Source: an uncultured Microcaldota archaeon (GTDB taxonomy: Archaea; Micrarchaeota; Micrarchaeia; Norongarragalinales; Norongarragalinaceae). From it: a DNA stretch of 37,229 bases. The translations under genes were made by a program, and so were the position numbers. The stretch covers positions 1-37,229 of the forward strand of contig CAITNU010000073.1 of assembly GCA_903893865.1 (NCBI GenBank). The letters are read 5' to 3'. Of the stretch, positions 16,667-26,366 are shown one piece after another; the stretch's first letter is position 1; the number at the start of each line of letters is the position of its first letter. The notes beneath the pieces were generated by a model. The model was not told where the DNA came from, searched no databases, and saw nothing but the letters and a program-made list of their open reading frames with translations.

Positions 16667-19600
16667 TGCTTTTTCTTTTTGTTGTAGCGCGCCAAGTAAA
16701 CGAAGATGCCTAACGCCGCGAGCACAACTAAGACTAACGGCAAGTCTGGGAAGCGTGAGGGCGGATTCGGCAAGACGTTGAAAGTGCACGACGAACTCAA
16801 GTCGCCGACTCCTGGCGCTGCTCCCGTGTGCGCGGTTAAATCGACTTTGTAAGTGCCTTGAATGGGAGTGTCAACCTTGAAAACGTTGTAGCCGACATAA
16901 TCGCACGAATCAGGTGTGGTAAGCACTGTCGGCGTGGCTTGAGGATCCGGGTTTGTTATCGTGAACGTCCAACCATTATCGCTGTCTAGGCCTAGACACT
17001 TCGGTTCCCCTTTCACGACGAGGTATCCGGTGACATTCGTGGTGTTGCCGAGAACCAAGCTCGTCGGGCAAACCGCGCTCAAGAAAGAAACCTCGGACGG
17101 GAAGTAAGTAGGTTCGGGTCCTACTCGCGTCTCAGCAGTGCAGGACGCGGGAAATTGACCTACTTGAAGCGGTATTTCCACGTCAGCAGTGTAGCTTCCA
17201 ACTTCTCCAGGGTACTGGCAAGGCGCCTCAAAAATAAGGTTGGATGGAACCCTAAATTGCAACCAGTTTCCAACTCCTCTTGCGCAAGTGTACGTTCCTT
17301 CTTTACCAGCGTAGTTGCCGTTTGGGTCGAAGGTAACACTCATCGTGTTAGTTAAAACCGGAGGATAGAGATTTTGCGGGTCGAGCGTAATCTCGCAACC
17401 GTAATTATGTAATGCGTCGATAGTTATTTCAGTTGTTGTCGAGCTGGTGATGTCCGTGAGAAGAGAGCTGCAAATGCGTCCATCTGGTCGGTTCACGCAC
17501 GCAGTCACGTTGTATTTGTTGTACAAGACTTCATTGTCGACGTTCGTTTTTTGATCGTATTGAATCGTTTCGTTAACCGGCGTAAACCCAGTCGCGTTAG
17601 TATTCGCCGTAAAATTCGTGCCGTGGAAAATTGGGGCACCCGAAGGAGGAATCGGAGCCGGATTTGAATACGATTGAGCGGGCATGATTTCGACTGCCGC
17701 ATTAGGAACGTCCACGTCATCCCTATACTTTACGTGCACGTTGTGGTACCACTCGCGCGTCACCGTCGACTCGGCATCCGTGACAATATGTGCCTTGTCG
17801 TGAACATTCTGCGGAATTCCCGAATCAAGAACAATGTTGCTCAGAGAGTAATGCTCTCCATAAACCGCTTTGTTGTTTCCGCTCGTTTCATCGAACACAT
17901 TTGAAGTCAACTTGTTTTGAGAAGATGAGTCGAACGCTACTCCAAGTGATTGGTCGTCCGGATAAATAAATTTGTTGAGCTTGATCTGGTTGTTGGTTGA
18001 CGAATCAGTTAAATAAAGCGCGTGGGCTGGATTGGCAGCACCAGCTGGTCTCTTGACTGTAATCGTGTTTCCTTCGATTTGCGCGTTGTTCACTCCCTGC
18101 AAAATCAATCCGTTTGGAGTATTGCTGATAGTGTTGTTTGTGAATACGGCGTTAGCTCCTTGCAGGTAAATGCCTCGCGCCTGGCCGCTCGGCGCTGCGT
18201 CGTAACCAACGCTGCTGACGTCATTGTTTTCGAAATCGATTTTGCCGTAAACTTGGAACAAGTAAGCGGGAGCTTGGCACCCCCCAACGCAAGAGCCCGA
18301 TTGAATAACCGAGTGCTGCGGCACACTTGGATTTAAATTCTTGACAGTAAAGGTTCCAGTCGTGTCGACAAATATTTTGCTGCTGCCGTCAACAGTCGGC
18401 ATCATTTGCAGCGTGACGTTGCTGAAAATCAGGATTCCCGCGATGTTGACGTTGCCGTCTGACGGCATCGGAATCGTCCGGTCGCGGCAGTATTGCATCG
18501 CGCCAAACGGAATAGTCCAGTTCGCGTTGGTGGCACTAGAGGCGGGCGGGTTACAGTTTTCTACTAGCTTGTGAAGGGTGACGGTGGTGTTCGCGGAAAG
18601 TTTCTTGCCGTTCGGAGCAATACCGAAAACGCTCGGGTGATACATCACTTCGCCGTCTTCAGGACCGTAAGAGCAAGGCAAAGTGTTAACATATCCTGGC
18701 GGCAATATAGTGACTTCAGGCCATTTTTCCCCGCAACTCATTTTAACTTCGGTTGGCGGCGAACTCATGCCTGAAAACGTTGCGGTAATGTTGCTCTGAA
18801 ATATGTAACCTTCTGGCGGGTAAGCATAGATTTCGACGTTCGGCGCGTCGCGAACCACTTGAAAACTCGACATACTGCTGTCATGGTAGGCATACTGCCC
18901 GTAACTGCAGTTGTAGTGCACGCTGTAATTGCCGAGATCCAAAGGCGGCGCCGTCGGCGCAGGGGCTTTGTAAACGTTTCCAGTAGTACGCGGCAACGGA
19001 ATTGAATACCACGTTTGCGGCGAAATGCCTGGGCTGAATTCAACCGCTTTAGCGTAGTACGCTTTGCAGTTACACGGGGGACTATTGTACGGAGGCGTCG
19101 GCGTAGGCACTATCGTGGGTTGTCCTCCGCCGAAATACGGCAGTACGTCCTCGGTCACAAATGAATCCAAAACGTTTTCTTTGTACTTGGCGTAGAAAAC
19201 GAGTTCGAGCTGAGCATTCTCGTTCTTAGCTAACTCTTTCAAGTCGAAGCCAAGCTTGCTCAAAGCATCGGGAACCTTTGTGACGGCAACGCGCATAACG
19301 CCGTCCTCAAAAGAAAGCGATTTTGATTCCGGAGCCTCTTCGATACCTTTTATGACAATGCCTCCGCCGCTTACGCCGCCTTCAACATTCGGTCCTTCAA
19401 TGAATTCTGGCGGAACGTCGTAATCATGGTAAGTAAGTCCGTCAGTTGATATTCTAAACATGAATTGGTAAAACGGTTTAACGCTTCCGTCAGTCACCCA
19501 CTCTTTGTCAGGGTCGGAAAAGTCGGCTGTGACGTCCACCCGCGGGTCGGAAACGCGTACGCTATTAGAACCGAATGTGAACGAACTGCCTGGTTGTATG

Positions 19601-22600
19601 TCCGCAAATATTATGCCGCCGCTCGCTAAACTCAGCGTAGGCGTGTGACCAGCGAGGTTGCACGACGTGCATTGCTGCGTCGTGTTCGCGTAGTGGACGA
19701 CGCAAGTAAGCGAGAAATTGAAGGGAGTAGCGACTTCCTGCTGATTCCAAGGATTGTAGTTTCCCATCGTAAGGTAATCCCCATTCGGGTTGTCGTAAAT
19801 CGTCTTTTGATCTTTTAATTGGAATCCGCCTTGGTTTAAGTTCATGCTCGCGGTTGCAGTGAACGGCGTGGGACTGCCGACTTGCGGGTAAAAACACGTT
19901 GTTTCGGCGTAACCGTTGTTGCCGTTCCACGTCAATATTACGACGCTTGCAGTCTGTCCGTTGTCGCAATCGAACATTACTGGACTCGAATGAAACGCAA
20001 CCGGAATATCGGTGACTGAAGCGTTGAGCCTGCTTGGAAACAGTCCAACGCCAACGTTAGGCACCGCATCAAGCGTAATTTGCGCTGAACCGGTAGACGT
20101 TTTAAACGACATAACGGGGGTAACCGCGGTTCTCGAGTAGCGCGAGCAGTAGAAGTAATGATTGTAAACCTTGTTCGCCACCAGTTGGACGCGCCCGCTG
20201 TAATACGGCGGGTGGTTTAATCCGCCGCCTGTTGTGAGGTTCAAGGTAACTTCATTCCAACTGACGATTGAGTTCGTTAGCCGGTAATACGCTTTACACG
20301 CGCAGTCGCTTAATGATGCTCCGCTGCTTATATCGAGCGCGTAGCAAGATACGTTGAAGTCGACCGCAGCGGGAACGAGCGAGTTGTCGACCGGAGTCCA
20401 ATCGCGTAACGCGAGATCGCCCGGATAACTATTCACCCACGCCCACGCCTTCAAAGGCGGGTCAAAATCGTACCACTCATTGTTAATAATTTTGTATACG
20501 TGCACACTCGCGTTGTAATCAGTTGGCTGCGACGGTTCAGGATAAACACAAACAGCGTCTACGCTCGCGAAGGTAGAGCCATTGCTATACTGCTGAATGA
20601 TGCTTGGAGAAATATAACGCACGTAGTAATTGGTGGCGGTGTCGTTCGTGCAAAAAAACACTGCAACGTAGTCCATAGTCGGGTCCAGTTCGTAGACCGA
20701 AGCTATTAGGTCGGAAGAGAACTCGCCGTAACCGAATGATGGCACCGCGGTTAACGTGACGTTCGGCGGGCTCACGACGGTAACGTTCGGGCTCACAAGC
20801 GAACCCATTTTAGTGTAGTTGCTGGCGTTAACGTAACTGTAATTGCAGTATGTGTTAGTCGGGAATACGCCGAGGCTATTCGTGGAAACGTTGAATTGCA
20901 CAACCCACGATTCGTTTAAAATTATTAAGGGGTGAGAGCACTTTAGAGTCTTTCCGACAGCGTTATAGCTGCAGTCAGACGGCACGGGACCATTGAACTG
21001 CATGTTCGTTGGAATCGCGTCGACTATTTGGGCGTTAGTCGCCACGACGTTGTTTAACTCTATAGAAATGTTAGCGAATATTGCTGCGAGTTGCGCTGCA
21101 TTCGTAGTATTATAGTATCTGCCGCCAGTGTTGTTAGCGATTTGCCGCAATAAAGTCTGATTAACAGAAGCGCTGAAACCAATAACATAGATTGGAACAC
21201 GTGCGGCGGCAGCAGTGAGCGACGCGCTTAACGCGTAAGCGGTCGCGTAAGTTTCGTTTCCGATATCGCAGCTCGTCGAGCCTTGGGCTTGCGGACAATT
21301 TGGTTTACCGTCCGTAAACAAAATAATAAAAGGCAGTCGCTGTGGGCGAGTCGATTGCAGGATGTGGTTTAAAGAGTAAAGGATTCCATCGCCGATGTTC
21401 GTGCCCGGTCGGGTGGAAATAAGGGAAGCTATTGAATTATTTACTTCTGCTTGGTTACTAGTCAGTTGTCTATTGAGGATTGCGGTGCCACCGAAAGACA
21501 CTAGGCCAACGCGGTCGTACGAGGGATTGCTTGCATTTACAAAAGTGTAGCCCGCGTTCCTGAGATCAGCTAAGTAATCATCCATAGATTCAGAAACATC
21601 AAAGGAGAGCATGACGTCTAGGAGATTTCTATAAGATCGAGGGTCGCCAGCGCCGGTTAAGTTTATTGTCAAGGTAACGTTCTGTCCTTGGTAAACGCGG
21701 CTAGGCGAAGCCGTCTTGTTCGCGTCAAGATAAGAGCCGTTCGACGCCAGTCCACCCGCGTATTGCGATATGATAACTTCGCGATACAAAGGAATGTTCG
21801 TGTAATAGCCTATATTAGTCCATTTCACCACGTGCGTGTGTATGCTATCAGAAACGTTCGTATTACCATTACTACCACAGTGGGATACGGTACTGCTTGA
21901 TGCAGGGGTAGTAGCTCGCACCTCGTCATGAGTGTGAGAGTCGGAGCCGCCGGCCAGAGGCAGGTAAGTGTCGCTACCTCGCAAAAATCTGTTGTAAAAC
22001 GGGGCGCCGTCATAAGTGGACCTGGGAACCCAAGCATTAGGATTAGTAGGATAATCGGTAAACATCGCGAACATGCCTATTGGAATATCGCCACTACTTG
22101 AAAGCTTTGCAAAAGTGACGTTAGTGTACAGCGGTAAGTTGCTACTCGGCAGCGTAGTCGCGCGCACATAGTCAGTGTCGTGGAGATGCGAATCAGAAGC
22201 TCTGCCTAAACCCGAACCGCTTGTAGAAACAACGCCTACTACGTCACGTGAGAAGCTAGCGTCTAGAGTGTGGGAATGAGTTTCTGAACCGCCAGTACTG
22301 CCCGCGTCGCTTCCGCCCATAACAAAAAACCCGTTGTTTTGCTGCGAGTAAGCAGTCCAACCGTCTGGAATGCTTTCAAACATTGCGATTACACCAGCTG
22401 GAAGCGGGGTAGTAGTAGGTATTCCAGGCTTGTACATAATTAATTTTAGCTTACGGTAAGGAGGATTGTCGCCAGCTGAAGAAAAAGTTCCGGAAAGACT
22501 AGCATGAGTATGAGCACCAGAAGCGGTGTTAGCTAGGTAGCCGGACTCACACGGATTGGTCGCGCTTGGGCCAGACATTGAAACACTGAAAGTGTGAGTG

Positions 22601-23019
22601 TGACCTAAAGATAAGTCGGTACCGTGAACATTGTTTATGCTAGTTCCACCGCGAGGAAAAAGATTATAAAACGGATCACCCCGATTACAAGAAATACACT
22701 CCCAGTCATTACCTAAAAGCCCGACATCGCCATCGTAAAAAAATATCATGCAAGGCTGATTTTGACAGTCAGAGATTGACGTGAAGCTGAGTTCGCTCGG
22801 CGTCTTCAACAAATCGGCTTTGCCTGCAACGGGAAGACTGACTTCCGCATTACTGATGACCGCACCGCCAGCGGCGTTGCTGGCTGGCGTTAAAAACCTG
22901 TTCGCCGCAACGAGCGCGAGCACAATCAGGAGAACGAAAAAAAGTTTTTGAAAGTTTTTGAAGGCGCCGCCGCGCAAAACTCGCGAAGTTTTTGAACCCA
23001 AAACTTTTGTTTCACTCAT
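16657..23019 (-). CDS. Giant surface protein: collar-like modules, vWA, beta-helix, anchor
   Basis: A 2120-residue exported protein. Order: signal/anchor segment at about 22-40; three tail-fibre-collar-like modules (about 85-200, 205-307, 312-420), each with two HxH pairs (140/142, 170/172; 248/250, 278/280; 362/364, 394/396) and ending NPPY or N-[LI]-PLY; a von Willebrand A domain (about 464-655) with full MIDAS DVSES 474-478, Thr540 and Asp570. Next come beta-sandwich repeats beginning LTAVPSFGYGEF, LDAVPNVGVGLF and IYAYPPEG. A short PbH1 beta-helix covers about 1500-1750. Last are a four-Cys domain and the sorting-type tail FPDLPL, hydrophobic helix, RYNKKKKQAR. Sequons (NxS/T) are numerous. 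ATG has GGGAGGCGAGG upstream. Likely surface adhesin; function unproven. Confidence 0.88.
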   Translation of the reverse strand: MSETKVLGSKTSRVLRGGAFKNFQKLFFVLLIVLALVAANRFLTPASNAAGGAVISNAEVSLPVAGKADLLKTPSELSFTSISDCQNQPCMIFFYDGDVGLLGNDWECISCNRGDPFYNLFPRGGTSINNVHGTDLSLGHTHTFSVSMSGPSATNPCESGYLANTASGAHTHASLSGTFSSAGDNPPYRKLKLIMYKPGIPTTTPLPAGVIAMFESIPDGWTAYSQQNNGFFVMGGSDAGSTGGSETHSHTLDASFSRDVVGVVSTSGSGLGRASDSHLHDTDYVRATTLPSSNLPLYTNVTFAKLSSSGDIPIGMFAMFTDYPTNPNAWVPRSTYDGAPFYNRFLRGSDTYLPLAGGSDSHTHDEVRATTPASSSTVSHCGSNGNTNVSDSIHTHVVKWTNIGYYTNIPLYREVIISQYAGGLASNGSYLDANKTASPSRVYQGQNVTLTINLTGAGDPRSYRNLLDVMLSFDVSESMDDYLADLRNAGYTFVNASNPSYDRVGLVSFGGTAILNRQLTSNQAEVNNSIASLISTRPGTNIGDGILYSLNHILQSTRPQRLPFIILFTDGKPNCPQAQGSTSCDIGNETYATAYALSASLTAAAARVPIYVIGFSASVNQTLLRQIANNTGGRYYNTTNAAQLAAIFANISIELNNVVATNAQIVDAIPTNMQFNGPVPSDCSYNAVGKTLKCSHPLIILNESWVVQFNVSTNSLGVFPTNTYCNYSYVNASNYTKMGSLVSPNVTVVSPPNVTLTAVPSFGYGEFSSDLIASVYELDPTMDYVAVFFCTNDTATNYYVRYISPSIIQQYSNGSTFASVDAVCVYPEPSQPTDYNASVHVYKIINNEWYDFDPPLKAWAWVNSYPGDLALRDWTPVDNSLVPAAVDFNVSCYALDISSGASLSDCACKAYYRLTNSIVSWNEVTLNLTTGGGLNHPPYYSGRVQLVANKVYNHYFYCSRYSRTAVTPVMSFKTSTGSAQITLDAVPNVGVGLFPSRLNASVTDIPVAFHSSPVMFDCDNGQTASVVILTWNGNNGYAETTCFYPQVGSPTPFTATASMNLNQGGFQLKDQKTIYDNPNGDYLTMGNYNPWNQQEVATPFNFSLTCVVHYANTTQQCTSCNLAGHTPTLSLASGGIIFADIQPGSSFTFGSNSVRVSDPRVDVTADFSDPDKEWVTDGSVKPFYQFMFRISTDGLTYHDYDVPPEFIEGPNVEGGVSGGGIVIKGIEEAPESKSLSFEDGVMRVAVTKVPDALSKLGFDLKELAKNENAQLELVFYAKYKENVLDSFVTEDVLPYFGGGQPTIVPTPTPPYNSPPCNCKAYYAKAVEFSPGISPQTWYSIPLPRTTGNVYKAPAPTAPPLDLGNYSVHYNCSYGQYAYHDSSMSSFQVVRDAPNVEIYAYPPEGYIFQSNITATFSGMSSPPTEVKMSCGEKWPEVTILPPGYVNTLPCSYGPEDGEVMYHPSVFGIAPNGKKLSANTTVTLHKLVENCNPPASSATNANWTIPFGAMQYCRDRTIPMPSDGNVNIAGILIFSNVTLQMMPTVDGSSKIFVDTTGTFTVKNLNPSVPQHSVIQSGSCVGGCQAPAYLFQVYGKIDFENNDVSSVGYDAAPSGQARGIYLQGANAVFTNNTISNTPNGLILQGVNNAQIEGNTITVKRPAGAANPAHALYLTDSSTNNQIKLNKFIYPDDQSLGVAFDSSSQNKLTSNVFDETSGNNKAVYGEHYSLSNIVLDSGIPQNVHDKAHIVTDAESTVTREWYHNVHVKYRDDVDVPNAAVEIMPAQSYSNPAPIPPSGAPIFHGTNFTANTNATGFTPVNETIQYDQKTNVDNEVLYNKYNVTACVNRPDGRICSSLLTDITSSTTTEITIDALHNYGCEITLDPQNLYPPVLTNTMSVTFDPNGNYAGKEGTYTCARGVGNWLQFRVPSNLIFEAPCQYPGEVGSYTADVEIPLQVGQFPASCTAETRVGPEPTYFPSEVSFLSAVCPTSLVLGNTTNVTGYLVVKGEPKCLGLDSDNGWTFTITNPDPQATPTVLTTPDSCDYVGYNVFKVDTPIQGTYKVDLTAHTGAAPGVGDLSSSCTFNVLPNPPSRFPDLPLVLVVLAALGIFVYLARYNKKKKQAR
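16660..16764 (-). other. C-terminal sorting signal, 2120-residue protein
   Basis: Encodes PPSRFPDLPL, then about 17 hydrophobic residues (VLVVLAALGIFVYLA) and RYNKKKKQAR. The layout of motif, helix and basic tail is that of archaeosortase/exosortase substrates. Nearly the same sequence ends two further proteins in this window. Confidence 0.7.
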
Positions 23020-23162
23020 TAGCCTCGCCTCCCAAATACCGAAATAAAACTTTAATAAAACTTTTAGTAACGCGATTGCTCAAAGCGGTTCGAAAAGCCT
23101 TTTCCCAACCCTAGAAAAAAGGAGTTCGACGAGAAAACCACGAACACAATATGCTCTAATTA

Positions 23163-23176
23163 TATTTAAATAAGTG
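23163..23176 (-). promoter_or_regulatory. Shared-type surface promoter (2120-residue protein)
   Basis: The minus strand reads CACTTATTTAAATA, followed by TAATTAGAGCATATTGTG. The same box and following sequence precede the 971-residue protein gene. The predicted start is near 23140, leaving a leader of about 120 nt containing TTTTCGAACCG and GAGCAATCGCG, also shared. Apart from leader and terminator I see nothing in the 288-nt gap. Confidence 0.6.
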
Positions 23177-23189
23177 CCGTCGCGCCATT

Positions 23190-23262
23190 CGAGATAAAAA
23201 CAAAAGAAAAAAAGCGAAAAACGAAAAAAAGCGAAGAAAAAAGCGCGGAAAAAAGCGAGCCT
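23190..23262 (-). terminator. T-rich terminator after 971-residue protein gene
   Basis: The minus strand carries six to eight runs of four to seven T separated by CG-containing triplets, ending just before the next gene's TATA box. It probably insulates the two surface genes. Confidence 0.55.
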
Positions 23263-23307
23263 CGAATACGCGCGTTGTCAACGCTTTTTCGTTTTTCGAC
23301 ACATCAC

Positions 23308-26223
23308 TTATTTTTTCTTTTTGTTGTAGCGCGCCAAGTAAACAAAAACTCCTAATGCCGCGAGCACCACGACGATTAACGGCACGTCCGGGAATTGCGA
23401 GGGCGGGTTAGGCAAAACGGTGAAAGAACAAGATGAAGACAAGGAGATAATTTCTGGAAGCAGAGGATCGTTTGGATAAGCCACTAAATCAACCGTGTAA
23501 CGCCCTTTGTCCGGAGTGCCAACAATGAAAACATTGTTTCCACCAACGCAGCCCGATTGGGGAACAATTCCCAATATGCTAATAGTGGAATTCGGGTAAG
23601 TTAAATTGAACTGCCAGTTGTCAATGTTTGGTGGAATCAGGCAAGTAGGCGTCCCGTTAACTACGAGGAAACCGGTTACGTTCGTGCTCGAGCCGAGCAC
23701 GAGGCTCGTCGGGCAAACCGCGCTCAAGAAAGAAACGCCCGGAGGGTAAGACGGCGGTGTAGGCGGCGTGGGAGTTGGATTGTCGGTGACGGACGCGTTC
23801 GCGGAAAGCGCTTCACCGTTCGGCCCGACGGCTGAAACTCTGGTTTGATACGTTCTTGTTGAGGTAACGTTGGGATACGTGCAATTCTCTGTGTAAACGA
23901 AAGCCGACACTTGCAACATTGGTATCGTTTGCAGCGGGTTTTCCAGGCAGTCGAGGAGAACGTTGTTTGGTGAAATCGTCATATTCGAAAAAGTCGCAGT
24001 AAGGTTGCTTCTGAATATCCCAGTGCCTGTGCTTGGATTAGCGGTGAGTACAACTAGCGGCACCGGGCCGCCGTAAGTGTTGAAAAACCACGTGGGAGTC
24101 TGCACCGACAACGGGCGCCTCGAACAATTGAAGTACTCGTAAAACGTTGCTATCGGCAGGTTCTGGACTGTCTCGTGGTAATACGGTTCGCCACCGCTCG
24201 CGCCGCCGATCGAGTAAGCCAGCCGCAAGTGAACGGGATTTGGTGTCGTGTTGCTGCCGCTCCAGTAATAAGCCCAACAATCGCAATCCGCCAACGCTTT
24301 GCTGTCGTTTATTTCATCCGAGTAGCAAGTCGCCTTGAATTCAACTGACGAAGCGGGAACGAGAGCGCCGTTAACAGGCGCGGCATCGCGAATGCCTAAG
24401 GAGCGCGGGTAATCGCTTATCCACGTTTCATCGTAAACGTGGTTTGGCCCGCCGGGTCCGTTCGGACCGTACGATACGTTAACATTGGCTTTGTAGTCCT
24501 GGTTGGGCGGTTCTGCGACGAGCGGGTACGAGCAATTAAACGAAGCGTTCGCGAGCGTCTCGCCACCCCAGACTTGAGGGGAACTGACTTGAAACGGCGT
24601 TTGGCCGGATTGCCCGTTACCGCAATCGAATTCAGCGCGATACGAGCCTTCCGGCAAATCGTAAAACGAAGCATTTAACACGGAGTCAAACGGCCCGTAC
24701 CCCCACGACGGCTGGGCGACTAAAAGCGCGCGCGGCCTCGCGACGTAAACTATGGGGCTCAGCAGCGAACCGCTTTGCTGCGAGCCGTTTGCTGCAATGT
24801 AAGAATAAGCGCATTGCGCGTTAGTCGGAATGCGTCCGTGGCTTTCGGTCGAAACGTTGAACGAAATCAGCCACGACTCGCCCAAGGCTATCGAACCGCG
24901 AAAACACTTGAGCTTCTTGCTCGCAGCTTCGTAATCGCACTCGTGCGGCCACTCGTACGGCACCGGGCCTTGGAAGTCCACGTTAGCCGGAATTACGTCG
25001 ACTACGCTGATTCGCGTAGCCGCGCTGTTGAGTAATTCGACGGAAATGTTAAGGAATATTGCTGCGAGTTGCGCTGCGTTCGTCGTGTTATAGTATTTTC
25101 CTCCGCCGATGGCCGCGACTTGCCGGAGGAACGTCTCGTTCAAGTTGACGCCGTCGACGCCTAAGCCAATCACGTAAATCGACTGGTTTGCGTTTGCGGC
25201 AGCGCTCGCAGCGGCAATCACGTATGCGTAAGACTCGGGAGTCGGGTTGCCTTGGGGGTCGCCGTAAGGAACGTTCGGCATGCCGTCCGTCAGTAAGACA
25301 ATAACTTTCAAGGCGGAAGGGCGGCCGCGAATGCTCGCGAGTTCATTCGACGAAGCGTTTATAGCGTCGCCGATGTCCGTCAAGCCGTTAACGTACTGGT
25401 TGAGGCTTTCCAGCGAGTTGTTCACTTGCCAAAAGTTGTCCGTCAACTGGTTGTTGAGGTACGCGCTTTCGTTGAAAGAAACCAGTCCGACCTTGTCGAT
25501 CGACGAATTCAGGCTTTCTACAAAGACTTGCCCAGCGAATGTGGCGTTACGGAGTTTTGGTCCATTCATGGTGCCGGAAATATCGAGCGTCAGCATGCTG
25601 TCCAAATACCTCCTAACGGATGACGGAATGCCTGTGCCCGTAAAGTTTATCGCAACGGTGATGTTCTGCCCGATCAACACCCAGAGCGGCGAAGCCGCCT
25701 TCGACGCGTTCAAATAACGGTTGACTGGCGGAGTTGGCGAGGGACTCGGCGAAGGCAAAACGCTGGGCGACGGCAACGGCGAGGGACTCGGCGATGGAGT
25801 GCTAGTGACCGTGAAACTGAATTGAGGCGTGCCGCCGGAGGTTGTTCCGTAAAAGCACAGGTAGCCGACGTTGTAATTTCCGGGAGTGAGCGTCATCGGG
25901 TTGCTTCGGTAAACGTGGTCGGTCCTGAGGTATAACGTTACTTGCTTCGTGGTTCCGCCTCCGCTTGGCGCGTGCAACGCTTGACACTGGCATATAAGCG
26001 ACTCGTAAAACTGTCCGCCGTGGCTCCCGTCTTGAACGAAGCACCTGACTTCGAAAACGAACGGGTTCGAAACCACCGCGCCCGAATCGGGAAACCAATT
26101 CCGAGGTTCCACGGTTACGGCGTTAGCTAAAACCGAGAAGGAAAAAATCACGAGCAGCGCGATAAAACCTTTTTCGAGTACTCCGCGCGACGCGCTAGAA
26201 TCCAAAAATTTTGTTTCACTCAT
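23308..26223 (-). CDS. vWA-domain surface protein with sorting-signal anchor
   Basis: A 971-residue exported protein. The n-region MSETKFLDSSASR matches the start of the 2120-residue protein, and the hydrophobic core at 19-35 is cut near NAV. A Cys-containing beta domain (36-140) and a Pro/Ser linker (about 141-168) lead to a vWA domain (about 200-400). Its MIDAS is D214-x-S216-x-T218 (Thr for the usual last Ser), with Thr282 and Asp313. Beta-sandwich repeats QPSWGYGPF and NPSTGTGIF, shared with the larger protein, follow. It ends in the four-Cys domain and FPDVPL, helix, RYNKKKK. Sequons are frequent. The ATG at 26223 has GAGGGGA upstream and its own promoter. Metal-dependent ligand binding, hence adhesion, is expected for vWA proteins; the ligand is unknown. 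Confidence 0.88.
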   Translation of the reverse strand: MSETKFLDSSASRGVLEKGFIALLVIFSFSVLANAVTVEPRNWFPDSGAVVSNPFVFEVRCFVQDGSHGGQFYESLICQCQALHAPSGGGTTKQVTLYLRTDHVYRSNPMTLTPGNYNVGYLCFYGTTSGGTPQFSFTVTSTPSPSPSPLPSPSVLPSPSPSPTPPVNRYLNASKAASPLWVLIGQNITVAINFTGTGIPSSVRRYLDSMLTLDISGTMNGPKLRNATFAGQVFVESLNSSIDKVGLVSFNESAYLNNQLTDNFWQVNNSLESLNQYVNGLTDIGDAINASSNELASIRGRPSALKVIVLLTDGMPNVPYGDPQGNPTPESYAYVIAAASAAANANQSIYVIGLGVDGVNLNETFLRQVAAIGGGKYYNTTNAAQLAAIFLNISVELLNSAATRISVVDVIPANVDFQGPVPYEWPHECDYEAASKKLKCFRGSIALGESWLISFNVSTESHGRIPTNAQCAYSYIAANGSQQSGSLLSPIVYVARPRALLVAQPSWGYGPFDSVLNASFYDLPEGSYRAEFDCGNGQSGQTPFQVSSPQVWGGETLANASFNCSYPLVAEPPNQDYKANVNVSYGPNGPGGPNHVYDETWISDYPRSLGIRDAAPVNGALVPASSVEFKATCYSDEINDSKALADCDCWAYYWSGSNTTPNPVHLRLAYSIGGASGGEPYYHETVQNLPIATFYEYFNCSRRPLSVQTPTWFFNTYGGPVPLVVLTANPSTGTGIFRSNLTATFSNMTISPNNVLLDCLENPLQTIPMLQVSAFVYTENCTYPNVTSTRTYQTRVSAVGPNGEALSANASVTDNPTPTPPTPPSYPPGVSFLSAVCPTSLVLGSSTNVTGFLVVNGTPTCLIPPNIDNWQFNLTYPNSTISILGIVPQSGCVGGNNVFIVGTPDKGRYTVDLVAYPNDPLLPEIISLSSSCSFTVLPNPPSQFPDVPLIVVVLAALGVFVYLARYNKKKK
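23311..23406 (-). other. C-terminal sorting signal, 971-residue protein
   Basis: Encodes PPSQFPDVPL, a helix IVVVLAALGVFVYLA and RYNKKKK. It differs from the 2120-residue protein's tail at only a few conservative positions. Confidence 0.7.
25725..25801 (-). repeat. Pro/Ser low-complexity linker in vWA protein
   Basis: Encodes alternating Pro-Ser with a few Leu, Val and Thr (residues about 141-167). This is a rigid extended spacer between surface domains. At DNA level it is an imperfect GGCGAGGGACTC-type repeat and may be prone to length change. Confidence 0.7.
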
Positions 26224-26366
26224 ATGCTTCCCCTCAAATTAAATCGCTTGCGACGCGATTGCTCGAAAAAAGCGGTTCGAAAACCGGTTCGAAAAACCCT
26301 TCCCCGTTCCAACCAGCGAAAAACGAAAAAACGACGGTAAAACCACGAAGACAATATGCGCTAGTA

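Noticed and set aside
16469-16789. Minus-strand open frame of 106 codons in the gap before the 2120-residue gene's stop
   Set aside because: It overlaps the sorting-signal coding region in another frame, has no ribosome site and crosses the beta-helix promoter.
21740-22780. Six HxH motifs considered as a metallo-hydrolase or zinc-finger array
   Set aside because: No matching third ligands, such as a following Asp or Cys pairs, are seen. The regular 30-residue pairing and collar-like flanks fit tail-fibre modules better.
23085-26305. GGTTCGAAAACC segments resembling a tRNA T-arm
   Set aside because: They occur at 23088-23097 and twice near 26274-26297 without acceptor, D or anticodon arms, and lie at equivalent places in two paralogous leaders. 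A shared leader element explains them better.
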